Assembly (NCBI GenBank): GCA_964030475.1
Contig: CAXIPT010000002.1
Location: 11,302,359-11,366,358 of the forward strand
Reading direction: 5' to 3'
Length of the DNA stretch: 64,000 bases
Source of the DNA: Tethya wilhelma
Lineage: Eukaryota > Porifera > Demospongiae > Tethyida > Tethyidae
Shown here piece after piece: positions 36,901 through 46,765 of the stretch. The position numbers and the translations under genes are program-made. The notes beneath the pieces were generated by a model that worked only from the letters and a program-made list of their open reading frames with translations, did no database searches and was not told the DNA's origin. How positions within the stretch are numbered: the stretch's first letter is position 1; each line of letters opens with the position of its first letter.

Positions 36901-37863
36901 AGCACGTTTGACGTCTCGCTGAGAGTTTCATCGCAATCAAGGTGTGTCCATGAGTAGAGAGGGTTGGTGAGATTAGCATCACTGGGGAGAGAACAGGTCA
37001 GAGCAACTGTGTCTCCAATGGTGGCTTGATTGAGAGAGACATTGGCAATCAGAGAGACCTCCATGGCTGCATGGATGGGGAAAGAGAGATGGTTCAATGC
37101 AACTAGGTAACAGAAATCAATGGTTAATTTACTTGTACATTGAGATGCAAGATTTTTATGTTAGTGCAGAAGTCCATCTGATTTGAGATTGCCGGTAGAA
37201 ATGATTGAATAACTTTCTTATTATTCAACCAATTTCAAAATTTTTGAAATGCACTCAAGACAGTATCGACTGGTATGTATTATGAACATCGTGAATCTCA
37301 TTATTGACCACAACTTCCAGCAGCATACTCAACCAGATTTACATTAGTTGCAGCAACCACATCTTCTATCTTCAATTCCCCCCCCCCCCAAAAAAAAACA
37401 AGCAAATTATCTTGTAATTCATTAGGAAGCATTTTTGTGGATTGTGTAGGCTTTGTTGTAGGCTAGGCCTGACAGTGGCACTTACAAGTGCTACCTCAGC
37501 ACACACAGGCTGTGACAGATGGTGCTGTGGTTGTTGATACAGAGACGTTATCTCAAAGACAATGGGAGGAGTGATGGCCTCACTCGCAACCCACAAGAAT
37601 GCAACTGAAGACAGCTGCAATAATTTTTCCCAACAGACAAAAAAAAGAAAAGAAAAGGATTGTTCAAAGCTCAAACTGAGCAGCTGCACAGTACCACTAG
37701 TAAACACATAGAAAAAAAATTAATGAGCACTCAAGCAAAAAACCTAAAATTTAATTTCAAGGATCATTTCACACATGCAAATTATGAAGTTTACCTTCAT
37801 TGACTAACCTGAAGCACTGCTCAAAGTAGCAGCTGCCAGTAGCAAGAGGTGCCAAGCAGTCAT
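18698..37863 (-). CDS. AF-4: giant aggregation-factor core-like protein (Ig, ~22-24 Calx-beta, VWD, Wreath)
   Basis: Exon 1 (37809-37863) encodes a signal peptide (MTAWHLLLLAAATLSSAS) and joins in phase 1 to an Ig exon (36797-37066). Calx-beta domains follow down to 20.46 kb, each usually split into a first-half exon (start such as VGFEQ..Y.V.E, end DGTATG-like) and a second-half exon (DY...L.F.P, DD..EG.E.F.V.L, ending I.DND). First halves lie near 36.5, 35.8, 34.8, 33.9, 33.1, 32.4, 31.9, 31.5, 30.8, 30.1, 29.5, 29.0, 28.5, 28.0, 27.3, 26.6, 26.1, 25.6, 25.1, 24.6, 23.8, 22.7 and 22.2 kb. Exon 31422-31766 fuses two halves. VWD (19770-20375), Wreath (19162-19692) and the C-terminal exon (18698-19035) end the gene. 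Known AFs are secreted proteoglycan cores whose Calx-beta domains are thought to mediate Ca2+-dependent adhesion. Two gap-joined duplications (23.2 and 30.7 kb) make the exact repeat number uncertain. Confidence 0.85.
19162..19692 (-). other. Wreath domain exon of AF-4
   Basis: 177 codons, phase 1 both sides: NDTIIGDPLFSVP, LCFEIHG, FNLVSDRC, GVRAV, VRVSVPNCEGTQLVMWV, RGINLRPTSHGL. It follows the VWD exon directly, the order expected in AF cores. Confidence 0.88.
19770..20375 (-). other. Von Willebrand type D domain exon of AF-4
   Basis: 202 codons. A VWD-like start with YNFHSTCEHILLAAC, beta-strand blocks, and the diagnostic VCGLCGTLDGDLVHSD, comparable with the GLCGNFNGD motif of VWD domains. 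It ends in a Cys-containing RDERQECG segment. The GDPHxxTFDG opening of classical VWDs is degenerate. In other AFs this domain lies between Calx-beta repeats and the Wreath, as here. Confidence 0.8.
20709..21959. mobile_element. 1.25-kb DNA transposon, probably non-autonomous
   Basis: Begins CAGTCGCGTAGCCA and ends with its reverse complement TGGCTACGCGACTG; both sides are flanked by GATA (20705-20708 and 21960-21963), a 4-bp target duplication. It lies in the AF-4 intron before the last Calx-beta half. Internal minus-strand open frames (21234-21650, 21604-21894) match no transposase I recognise. Superfamily undetermined. Confidence 0.8.
22749..23733. repeat. 493-bp direct duplication joined at an n
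   Basis: 22749-23240 and 23242-23733 are almost identical (one substitution noted: GGCG against GACG near 23032/23525). The seam at 23241 falls inside a Calx-beta first-half exon and fuses the start of one type with the end of another, removing the middle of the half-domain. This suggests an assembly seam rather than a functional exon. Confidence 0.85.
23968..24167. mobile_element. Degenerate MITE, ~200 bp
   Basis: Starts TACTGTAAGCTGGAAATTTT and ends TCTATACAGTA with AAATTT and CTCGAAAAT words inside; imperfect inverted repeats of the same TAC(C/T)GTA type as at 14661. It lies in an AF-4 intron. Confidence 0.5.
27113..27198 (+). mobile_element. tRNA-like sequence, probable SINE head or tRNA pseudogene
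   Basis: A-box TAGCTCAGTGGT at 27122-27133, an anticodon arm with stem TTCGA/TCGAA and loop CTGGAAT (anticodon GGA if real), B-box GGTTCGAGTCC at 27165-27175 and a T7 run at 27192-27198 that could end Pol III transcription. The acceptor stem pairs poorly and the long variable arm of a true serine tRNA is missing, so it is probably not a working tRNA. Antisense in an AF-4 intron. Confidence 0.6.
28385..28426. repeat. (CA)n microsatellite overlapping an AF-4 splice donor
   Basis: On the transcribed strand it is (GT)n. The first-half Calx-beta exon just above ends at a donor immediately followed by GTGTGTG, so the 5' splice site is part of the repeat. Confidence 0.75.
29950..29997. repeat. (CA)n microsatellite in an AF-4 intron
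   Basis: Nearly pure CA dinucleotides with one CG interruption, close to a Calx-beta first-half exon. Confidence 0.9.
29997..31345. repeat. ~0.7-kb direct duplication joined at an n inside a microsatellite
   Basis: 29997-30659 and 30705-31345 align at an offset near 708 and contain the same first-half and second-half Calx-beta exons. The first-half protein sequence is the same in both copies; introns differ at a few sites. The n at 30660 lies where a TG tract meets a CA tract. Here the half-domain order stays intact, so a real tandem copy remains possible. Confidence 0.8.
33938..33978. repeat. (TG)n microsatellite
   Basis: TG run in an AF-4 intron directly after (plus-strand sense) a Calx-beta first-half exon. 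Further GT-rich words follow to about 34240. Confidence 0.9.
35135..35323. mobile_element. MITE, ~189 bp
   Basis: Starts TACTGTAAATCGCGAAACTT; the right end read on the other strand starts TACCGTAAATCATGAAAATT. Imperfect terminal inverted repeats, same TAC(C/T)GTA terminus as the other elements. It lies in an AF-4 intron. Confidence 0.65.
36797..37066 (-). other. N-terminal Ig domain exon of AF-4
   Basis: 90 codons, phase 1 both sides. Cys in VALTCSLP, a Trp in YSWTHLDC, and DQFGTYRCNVND with the Y-x-C pattern of Ig F strands. It follows the signal peptide directly. Putting Ig ahead of the Calx-beta array gives this AF an N-terminal module of the same superfamily as the neighbouring receptors. 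Confidence 0.8.
37070..37808. other. AF-4 intron 1, no supported exon
   Basis: A minus-strand open frame near 37.5-37.6 kb (ending at a good GTAAGTG donor) could be an alternative exon, but from the phase-1 end of exon 1 the likely acceptors either meet a stop or leave the donor in the wrong phase. Direct joining of exon 1 to the Ig exon is clean. Confidence 0.5.
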
Positions 37864-38048
37864 CCTCAGTCTACTAAGCCTGGCAATTCGCTAGCTCTAT
37901 GTTGAGCAGCTGGAATGGACCTCACCAGATAAACGGCGGAAGCCAATAAATCTCTGCTTGGTGAACTGAGAGTAACACGCTTGTAGGTAAAGGTGTCCAC
38001 CAAACAAAAAGAAGCCATGTTGGCCGGCATGCCATGCCGCCAATAATT

Positions 38049-38094
38049 GTGACGTAGGCTCATACAGCTCCACCTACATATAAACGCCCACGCA
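38049..38094. promoter_or_regulatory. Shared intergenic element, copy 1 (AF-4 / R1 spacer)
   Basis: Starts GTGACGTAGGCTCA, then CTCCACCTACAT and TAAACGCCCACGCA. The CGCCCACGC word (38085-38093) is the complement of the EGR-type site GCGTGGGCG, and TGACGTA resembles a CRE/ATF half-site. It lies 186 bp upstream of the AF-4 ATG and about 150 bp beyond the R1 stop. Confidence 0.6.
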
Positions 38095-38244
38095 GCAATC
38101 GCAAGTATCTATCCAAAAACAATTATTAATTCAAAAAATTAACATACAACAATTATACCCATATATTATAGTCACACTTATAGGTCTGGTTACATAAACA
38201 AACATTCAATACGAAGTCTACACCACTATCATAATTCATTAGTA

Positions 38245-39556
38245 CTATTTCTTGGTCACATTACAATCGGCAGCAGTGGGACCAGCACCATCAGTGGTAG
38301 TGGCTGCCATGTTGGTGTACACCCAATGCTCCTCTCCCACTCTCTCGTACACATTGTCCGTCTCGTTGACGGGAGGAATTTCAGCATACTCCTCATCCAA
38401 CACTTTCTCCCAGCCTGCTGGATTCATTTCCATGTACAAGTCAGTGTCCTTCATGCTGTTCATCTTTGTCAGAGTAGCAGCACCTCCATTACGAGGGGGC
38501 AAGTCAGGCCCACGAAGGGAGTATGGATTCTGAATTGCTGGTCCTAAGTAGCCTTCATTGAATGTATTGTGACCACCCGGAAAATTCATTGCACGACTGA
38601 ATAGAGTGAAAAACAAACATAATTTAAAACAAACAAGCAGAAGATCAAAATAAAACTCAAAATGTGCATGTGTTTACCTTTTCTTTCTCCTCAGTCTCAA
38701 GAATATCACGACCGCTATAATGACAACAATGACTAGTATAACAATGGCCACACATATGATAGCTCCAATTGTGATAATGCTGAATGAGGAAGTTGGATCA
38801 CTAGCCGACAGTGAACACTCAAGAGTGGAACCTCTCGTTTCAATTTCAACGTCACAGTTTGAGTTGATGCTCAGTCTGTTTGTGAGAACCAAGAGAGAAG
38901 CTTTCCCTCCCTGCACGTACTGGGTGATGGCGTCCAGCACTTTCTTGCAGTGAGGGTGTGAACCTGATATCGTAGCTCGAAAGAGAACAGCCTGCTTGGC
39001 TTCATCTTCAGGACAAGAGAACTCCAGATCAACAAATTCTACCAAGTCCACATCGCACGATGGACACAGTTGGTCGATCTCTGCTGACAGTTTAGTGATG
39101 ATGTCATTCTGTTTTTCTTTGGCACTTTGGAACTTTTTCAAGAGAGAATATAAGTAAATAAATACTTGCAATATAGATCACAATGCAATTCAAGGATATG
39201 AGATTATTGTATAACATTATATAATGATAATAGTACACTCACTGTCCACTCTTTACAGTCATTGACTTCCCCTAGGACAAGTTGAAACATGCGATTGCAG
39301 GAGGCATCTGCGTGTATGCAGGTATCAATATTTTTGCCATAAAAATTAAATTTTACTGTAACAAGTATATAATGGAATAAAGCATATATATATAGTACGT
39401 AATACCTGTCTCAGTTGTAGCAGTTGTTGTGTCAGTCATCGAGGTAGTTGGTTCTGAGGTAGTAGCTATAAATGTGCATGTGTTACAGTACAGGTATAAT
39501 AATAATAAGAGTTTCTTATTTAAGGATGGCAAACACAAAGGGGTTGGCACATTGTG

Positions 39557-39606
<50 letters not shown>

Positions 39607-42600
39607 TGTGAAGGTAACTGCATGCAGATATCATTATTTTTTGACAAAATTACAAGGAGATAATGACAAAAGGCCATGGTACACCCTATTCATGCACTTC
39701 AATGCAGCTATCATTTGTATATAGGTAGAGTTCAAAACTTGTTATCTATCCACGTGGCACTTAGCACATGCACATTAGCCTACTCTACAGTCAAGCTATT
39801 TGTATCCACACTTTATTCTTGAAAAAAGTGTATTAACAAGTATTTTTACCTTGTACAAACAGTTCAAACTCTTCCATGTCCATTCCACCCATTGCAACAC
39901 TTGTAGCCTCACATCTGTAGGTACCAGTGTCTCCCTCCATGGCATTCATAACAGTGAGAGTCCTAGAGACACTGGACACTTCTCCCAATGGAGACTCCAC
40001 AGTTGGATCATCAACAACCACGCGAGAGGTCAGCTCTGAGCCAGTGAAGTCTGAACCAGTGCCTTCATTCAGTAGTGTCTGATTCCTGTACCACAAAATT
40101 GTTGGAGGAGGTATACCAGTGGCATTGCAAGTGAAGGTCACTGGAAATGTCTCATTCACAACATAGCAGCCATCATCAGGTGCAAAGAAGACAATCAAAG
40201 GAACAACTGCAAGAGACAAAATGAGTAAAATGAAGCTCAAAAATTCCTGTTTAATGTGTGAGATAAAATTAACTAACCATGTATTGTTAGACTAGATGTC
40301 ATTTCATCTGTATCAACCACATTCTCAGCCACACACACATAGTCAGTAGCATCAGTGGGAGAAGTTGGAGATATGGTCAGACTACTCATCAATGTTCTGC
40401 TGCCCATTTCCATCTCTTGTATCATGATACCAGTATCACCATTGCTGAGAGCACTACGACCAGTTCCATTGAGTTCTACTCTGTACCAAGTGATGGATGG
40501 TCTGGGCCTTCCAGTTGTCTCACAAGAAATGGTGGCATCATTTGGAGAAGTGATGGTTTGCTCAGAAGGAGTGAGCTGAGTTATAGTGGGAGGAACTATA
40601 CATGTGGAGAAAGACAGTGATATACTTTAGGTCATACAGATTTAAAATTGGTCTGACTTCACAGCATTAATTGTTGAAAATAATTGTAGTAAAATCAAAA
40701 CATGTACATGGAGCAACTTACTTTGTACAATTAGCTCAAAGTCTGTCATATTGCTACCAGACATAGCATCATTAGTTGCCCTACAGGTGTACATCCCTGA
40801 GTCACCATCTACAGTGTCTGTAAGGTTCAGAGTACGAGTGACTATTGGTACAGTCTCTCTGTCATTAACTCTTGTGAAAACATCTTCCATAAGATCACCA
40901 AGAATGACACGAGAATCAGTCATGGTGTTCAGTTCCATTCCATTTCTGAGCCATGTGATAGTTGGTGGAGGGATGCCAGTGGCTGAACACTCAAAGGTCA
41001 TTGTGTCTCCTTCATTCACAGTGTAGTTCATCTGATCCATGCCACCAGGGTACACACTAGAGACCATTGGAGGAACTGTATCGTACAAAAATGCAATATG
41101 AATTTTATCAGTATCAATCCATGGGTAATTACTTACCATAGACCATTAGTACAGCTGTAGAAGTAACTCTATCTACAGCATTGATAGCAATACAAGTATA
41201 GTTGCCTGCATTAGAAGGAAGGACTCCAACTATGGTGAGGTTACTGCTCCTTTCTCTGTTTCCAATCTCCATCTCTGATATCTCAACCTCACCAGGCATT
41301 CCAGTCAGTGGGAATGAATTTGGTGTACCAACATTTGGGATGAATTCCCACGTGATGTCAGGACGAGGTACTCCTGATGCTTGGCACAAGAAAGAAACAG
41401 AATTTGGTTCAGTGATCATAGCACCACCAGGTTCCATGACAAAGCTGGGGGCAACTGTGAGACAAAAAGACAAGGTATATAAACCAAGACTGATTATTAG
41501 AGATTACATTGCATGATATTCACAGATATATAGCCTGAAGCTAGACCACTATTACAAAGAGTCATCCTTTACGCACCTCGTACAAGTACTTCAATATCTA
41601 CCGAGTCATTCCCAACTGTATTAGCAGCTTCACACCTATAGTCTCCAGTGTCAGCATCTTGAAAACCAAATAGAGTCAACGATCGAGTAACAAGTGGTAG
41701 CACTCCACGACTGTCTGAAAGTTCAGTCTCAACCTCCAATCCAATATTAAGACGGGGCTCATTTAGGGAAGAGAGTGGAACACGAGAACCATCAGATTGG
41801 ATTCTGAAGAAGGTGATTGTAGGAGGTGGAATGCCAGTGGCTGAACATGTAATGGTGTCATTTGTATTTTCATCAAAACCAAAGACAGTCATATTTTGCA
41901 TAACAATACGTGGAACATCTGTAAAGAAAAGAGGGAAAGAAGATGAATAAATTATATAACCTAAAAATCTGATTTGATTTTTTTTTAACTCTAGACACAC
42001 CATTCACTGTCAGCATAGCAGTTTCAGACACAGTCCCAAGGAGATTGGAGGCTGTACACTGATACTGACCAGCAAGGATCGGTTGAGTCATTGTAATGGT
42101 CAGTGTGCTCATAATGGTTCTTGGACCAGTTGCAGTGAAACCAATTGCCACATTCTCCATTGCATCTGTGATCTCAGTAAGTGTGGTATCATTTCTCCAC
42201 CATGTTATGGTTGGAGTGGGGACACCATCAGCTTCACAAGTGAACACAGCAGTCTCTGGAGATGTGACCATTGCATCCACTGGAGGAGTTGTAATACTGG
42301 GAGAGACTGAAAGAGAAATAAATAGAATAAATGCAGGATCAACTAGTATTCTGACCCCATAAATAATGACAAATAATCATTACTATTGTTTATTTTACAT
42401 CCTTAAATAACAGAAATTGTGTTGAGGATGACAAGTGCCAATTTGGCTATCACTTAACATGCACAGTGAAAATTGAGAAAATAATGTAGCCAAAAAATGC
42501 TGTTTAGGATGTAAAGTGAAATTCACTGACCATGTATTGTTAGACTAGATGTCATTTCATCTGTATCAACCACATTCTCAGCCACACACACATAGTCAGT

Positions 42601-45600
42601 AGCATCAGTGGGAGAAGTTGGAGATATGGTCAGAGTACTCATCAATGTTCTGCTGCCCATTTCCATCTCTTGTATCATTATACCACTATCACCATTGCTG
42701 AGAGCACTATGACCAGTTCCATTGAGTTCTACTCTGTACCAAGTGATGGATGGTCTGGGCCTTCCAGTTGTCTCACAAGAAATGGTGGCATCATTTGGAG
42801 AAGTGATGGTCTGCTCAGAAGGAGTGAGCTGAGTTATAGCGGGAGAAACTATACATGTGGAGAAAGAGAGTGATATACATTACAAAAGTCATACAGATTT
42901 AAAACTGGTCTAATTTTACAGCATTGCCAAATGTATAATCAATACATGTACATGAAGCAACTTACTTTGTACAATGAGCTCAAAGTCTGTCATGTTGCTA
43001 CCAGACATAGCATCATTAGTTGCTCTACAGGAATAATTCCCTGAGTCACCATCTACAGTGTCTGTAAGGTTCAGAGTACGAGTGACTATTGGTACAGTCT
43101 CTCCATCATTAATTCTTGTGAAAATATCTTCCATAGGATCACCAAGAATGACACGAGAATCAGCTATGGTATTCAGTTCCATTCCATTTCTGAGCCATGT
43201 GATAGTTGGTGGAGGGATACCAGTGGCTGAACACTCAAAGGTCACTGTGTCTCCTTCATTCACAGTGTAGTTGACCTGATCCAGGCCACCAGGGTACACT
43301 CTTGAGACCACTGGAGGAACTGTATTGGGTATAATAACAACATGCAAGGAATGTAAAATTTCGTCATGTGCTTTAGTTAATTGGCTTGCATATGTCAATA
43401 AAGTCCTTGAACATACCATAAACAGTAAGGCTACTCATCGTTTCAACAGAGCCCACAACATTCTCAGCCACACACACATAGTCAGTATCTTTAGAGGGGG
43501 CAGTTGAAGATATGGTCAGAGTACTAATCAGTTCTCTTTCTCCAGTTGCTAGTTCTGTTATTATAGCATTCAGAGTCAAAAGAAGCCGACTTCTGTTCAT
43601 GCCATCATCAGTGTACCAGGTGATGGTAGGTCTTGGTCTGGCAGTGGCATTACAAGTGAAGGTAGCAGAGTCAGGTTCAGTGATGGTGAGTTGGAGGGGA
43701 TATAGCAAGTTTATCATGGGAGCAACTGTGTGAAATTGTTAAAATGCAATAGTAAAAATAATGTCTATGCACATGTACATCTGTATACTCACATATACCT
43801 TGAACAATGGTATCAAAGTCCATCATATTGCTACCAGGTATAGCATCATTAGTTGCTCTACAGGTATACATCCCTGAGTCACCATTTACAGTGTCTGTAA
43901 GGTTCAAAGTACGAGTGACTATTGGTACAGTCTCTCCATCATTAATTCTTGTGAACACATCTTCCATAGGAGCACCAAGAGTTACACGAGAATCAGTCAT
44001 TGTGTTCAGTTCCATTCCATTTCTGAGCCATGTGATAGTTGGTGGAGGGATACCAGTGGCTGAACACTCAAAGGTGACTGTGTCTCCTTCATTTACAGTG
44101 TAGTTCATCTGATCCATGCCACCAGGGTACACACTAGAGACCATTGGAGGAACTGTATTGTACGGGGAAAAAGAAACAATTGTATAATTAGCTATATGAA
44201 TTTTATCAGTATTAATTCATGAGTAATTACTTACAATAGACCATTAGTACAGCTGTAGAAGTAACTCTATCTACACTATTGCCAGCTATACAAGTATAGT
44301 TGCCAGCATTAGAAGGAAGGACTCCAACTATGGTGACGTTACTGCTCCTTTCTCTGTTTCCAATCTCCATCTCTGATATCCCAACCTCACCAGGCATTCC
44401 AGTCAGTGGGAATGAGTTTGGTGCACCAACATTTGGGGTGAATTCCCACCTGATGTCAGGACGAGGTACTCCTGATGCTTGGCACAGGAAAGAAGCAGAA
44501 TTTGGTTCAGTGACCATAGCATCACCAGGTTCCATGACAAAGCTGGGGGCAACTGTGAGACAAAAAAGACAAGGTATTTAAACCAAAAATAATTATTAGA
44601 GATTACATTGCATGATATTCTCAGATTTAAAGCCTGTAAGCTAGAGCACTATTACAAAGAGTCATCCTTTACGCACCTCGTACAAGTACCTCAATATCTA
44701 CCGAGTCGTTCCCAACTGTATTAACAGCTTCACACCTATAGTCTCCAGTGTCAGCATCTTGAAAACCAAATAGAGTCAACGATCGAGTAACAAGTGGTAG
44801 CGCTCCACGACTGTCCGAAAGTTCAGTTTCAACCTCCNGGGATACCAGTGGCTGAACACTCAAAGGTGACTGTGTCTCCTTCATTTACAGTGTAGTTCAT
44901 CTGATCCATGCCACCAGGGTACACACTAGAGACCATTGGAGGAACTGTATTGTACGGGGAAAAAGAAACAATTGTATAATTAGCTATATGAATTTTATCA
45001 GTATTAATTCATGAGTAATTACTTACAATAGACCATTAGTACAGCTGTAGAAGTAACTCTATCTACACTATTGCCAGCTATACAAGTATAGTTGCCAGCA
45101 TTAGAAGGAAGGACTCCAACTATGGTGACGTTACTGCTCCTTTCTCTGTTTCCAATCTCCATCTCTGATATCCCAACCTCACCAGGCATTCCAGTCAGTG
45201 GGAATGAGTTTGGTGCACCAACATTTGGGGTGAATTCCCACCTGATGTCAGGACGAGGTACTCCTGATGCTTGGCACAGGAAAGAAGCAGAATTTGGTTC
45301 AGTGACCATAGCATCACCAGGTTCCATGACAAAGCTGGGGGCAACTGTGAGACAAAAAAGACAAGGTATTTAAACCAAAAATAATTATTAGAGATTACAT
45401 TGCATGATATTCTCAGATTTAAAGCCTGTAAGCTAGAGCACTATTACAAAGAGTCATCCTTTACGCACCTCGTACAAGTACCTCAATATCTACCGAGTCG
45501 TTCCCAACTGTATTAACAGCTTCACACCTATAGTCTCCAGTGTCAGCATCTTGAAAACCAAATAGAGTCAACGATCGAGTAACAAGTGGTAGCGCTCCAC

Positions 45601-46721
45601 GACTGTCCGAAAGTTCAGTTTCAACCTCCAATCCAATATCATGACGGGGCTCATTTAGGGAAGAGAGTGGGACACGAGAACCATCAGATTGGATTCTGAA
45701 GAAGGTGATTGTAGGAGGTGGAATGCCAGTGGCTGAACATGTAATGGTGTCGTTTGTATTTTCATCAAAACCAAAGACAGTCATATTTTGCATAACAATA
45801 CGTGGAACATCTGTAAAGAAAGAAAATGAATAAATTATATAACCTAAAAATCTGCTTTGATTTTTTTAACTCTATACTCACCATTTACTGTCAGCATAGC
45901 AGTTTCAGACACAGTCCCAAGGAGGTTGGAGGCTGTACACTGATACTGACCAGCAAGGATCGGTTGACTCATTGTAATGGTCAGTGTGCTCATAATGGTT
46001 CTTGGACCAGTTGCAGTGAAACCAATTGCCACATTCTCCATTGCATTTGTGATCTCAGTAAGTGTGGTATCATTTCTCCACCATGTTATGGTTGGAGTGG
46101 GGACACCATCAGCTTCACAAGTGAACACAGCAGTCTCTGGAGATGTGACTGTAGCATCGTCTGGAGGAGTTGTAATACTGGGAGAGACTGAAATTTAAAG
46201 AGAAATTATAGGAGCAATCAAATCATGAACCATTATTATATATCCTTTGACAAACCTTGAACTAGGAGTTGAAATGTGGTTTGGTCACTAGGTATGGTCA
46301 CCTCGGTGATATCACTCCCGGCAGAGCAAGTGAAATTGCCAGAGTCTCCATCATCTAGGTTGAAGATGGTGAGTGAACGAGACACCATTAGTGTCCAATC
46401 ATTGTTGAGTACTGATATCGTTGGAGGCAGTAATTGGACTCTCTCAGCTAATGTTGTTCCAATAGTTGACTTATCTTCAGTTCTATTCAACACCATTCCA
46501 TTCCTCATGAATTGGATGGTGGGTGCAGGGATTCCACTGGCAGTANCATGAGTATATTCTGTTGTGAACAGAATCGTTAGCCGAGAAAGCCAAGACGTTT
46601 CCCTGGACAATGACATCATTTTGATATTCCCATGTCACAACTGAGACACCAGTTAAAGTACAAGTGACTTGTTCACTGCCACCAACTGTTAAGACTGAGA
46701 AAGTATTCCTCACTACATGAG

Positions 46722-46765
<44 letters not shown>

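Noticed and set aside
37372..37707. Alternative signal-peptide-like exon in AF-4 intron 1
   Set aside because: The reading phase does not fit exon 1 together with the Ig exon; no independent support.
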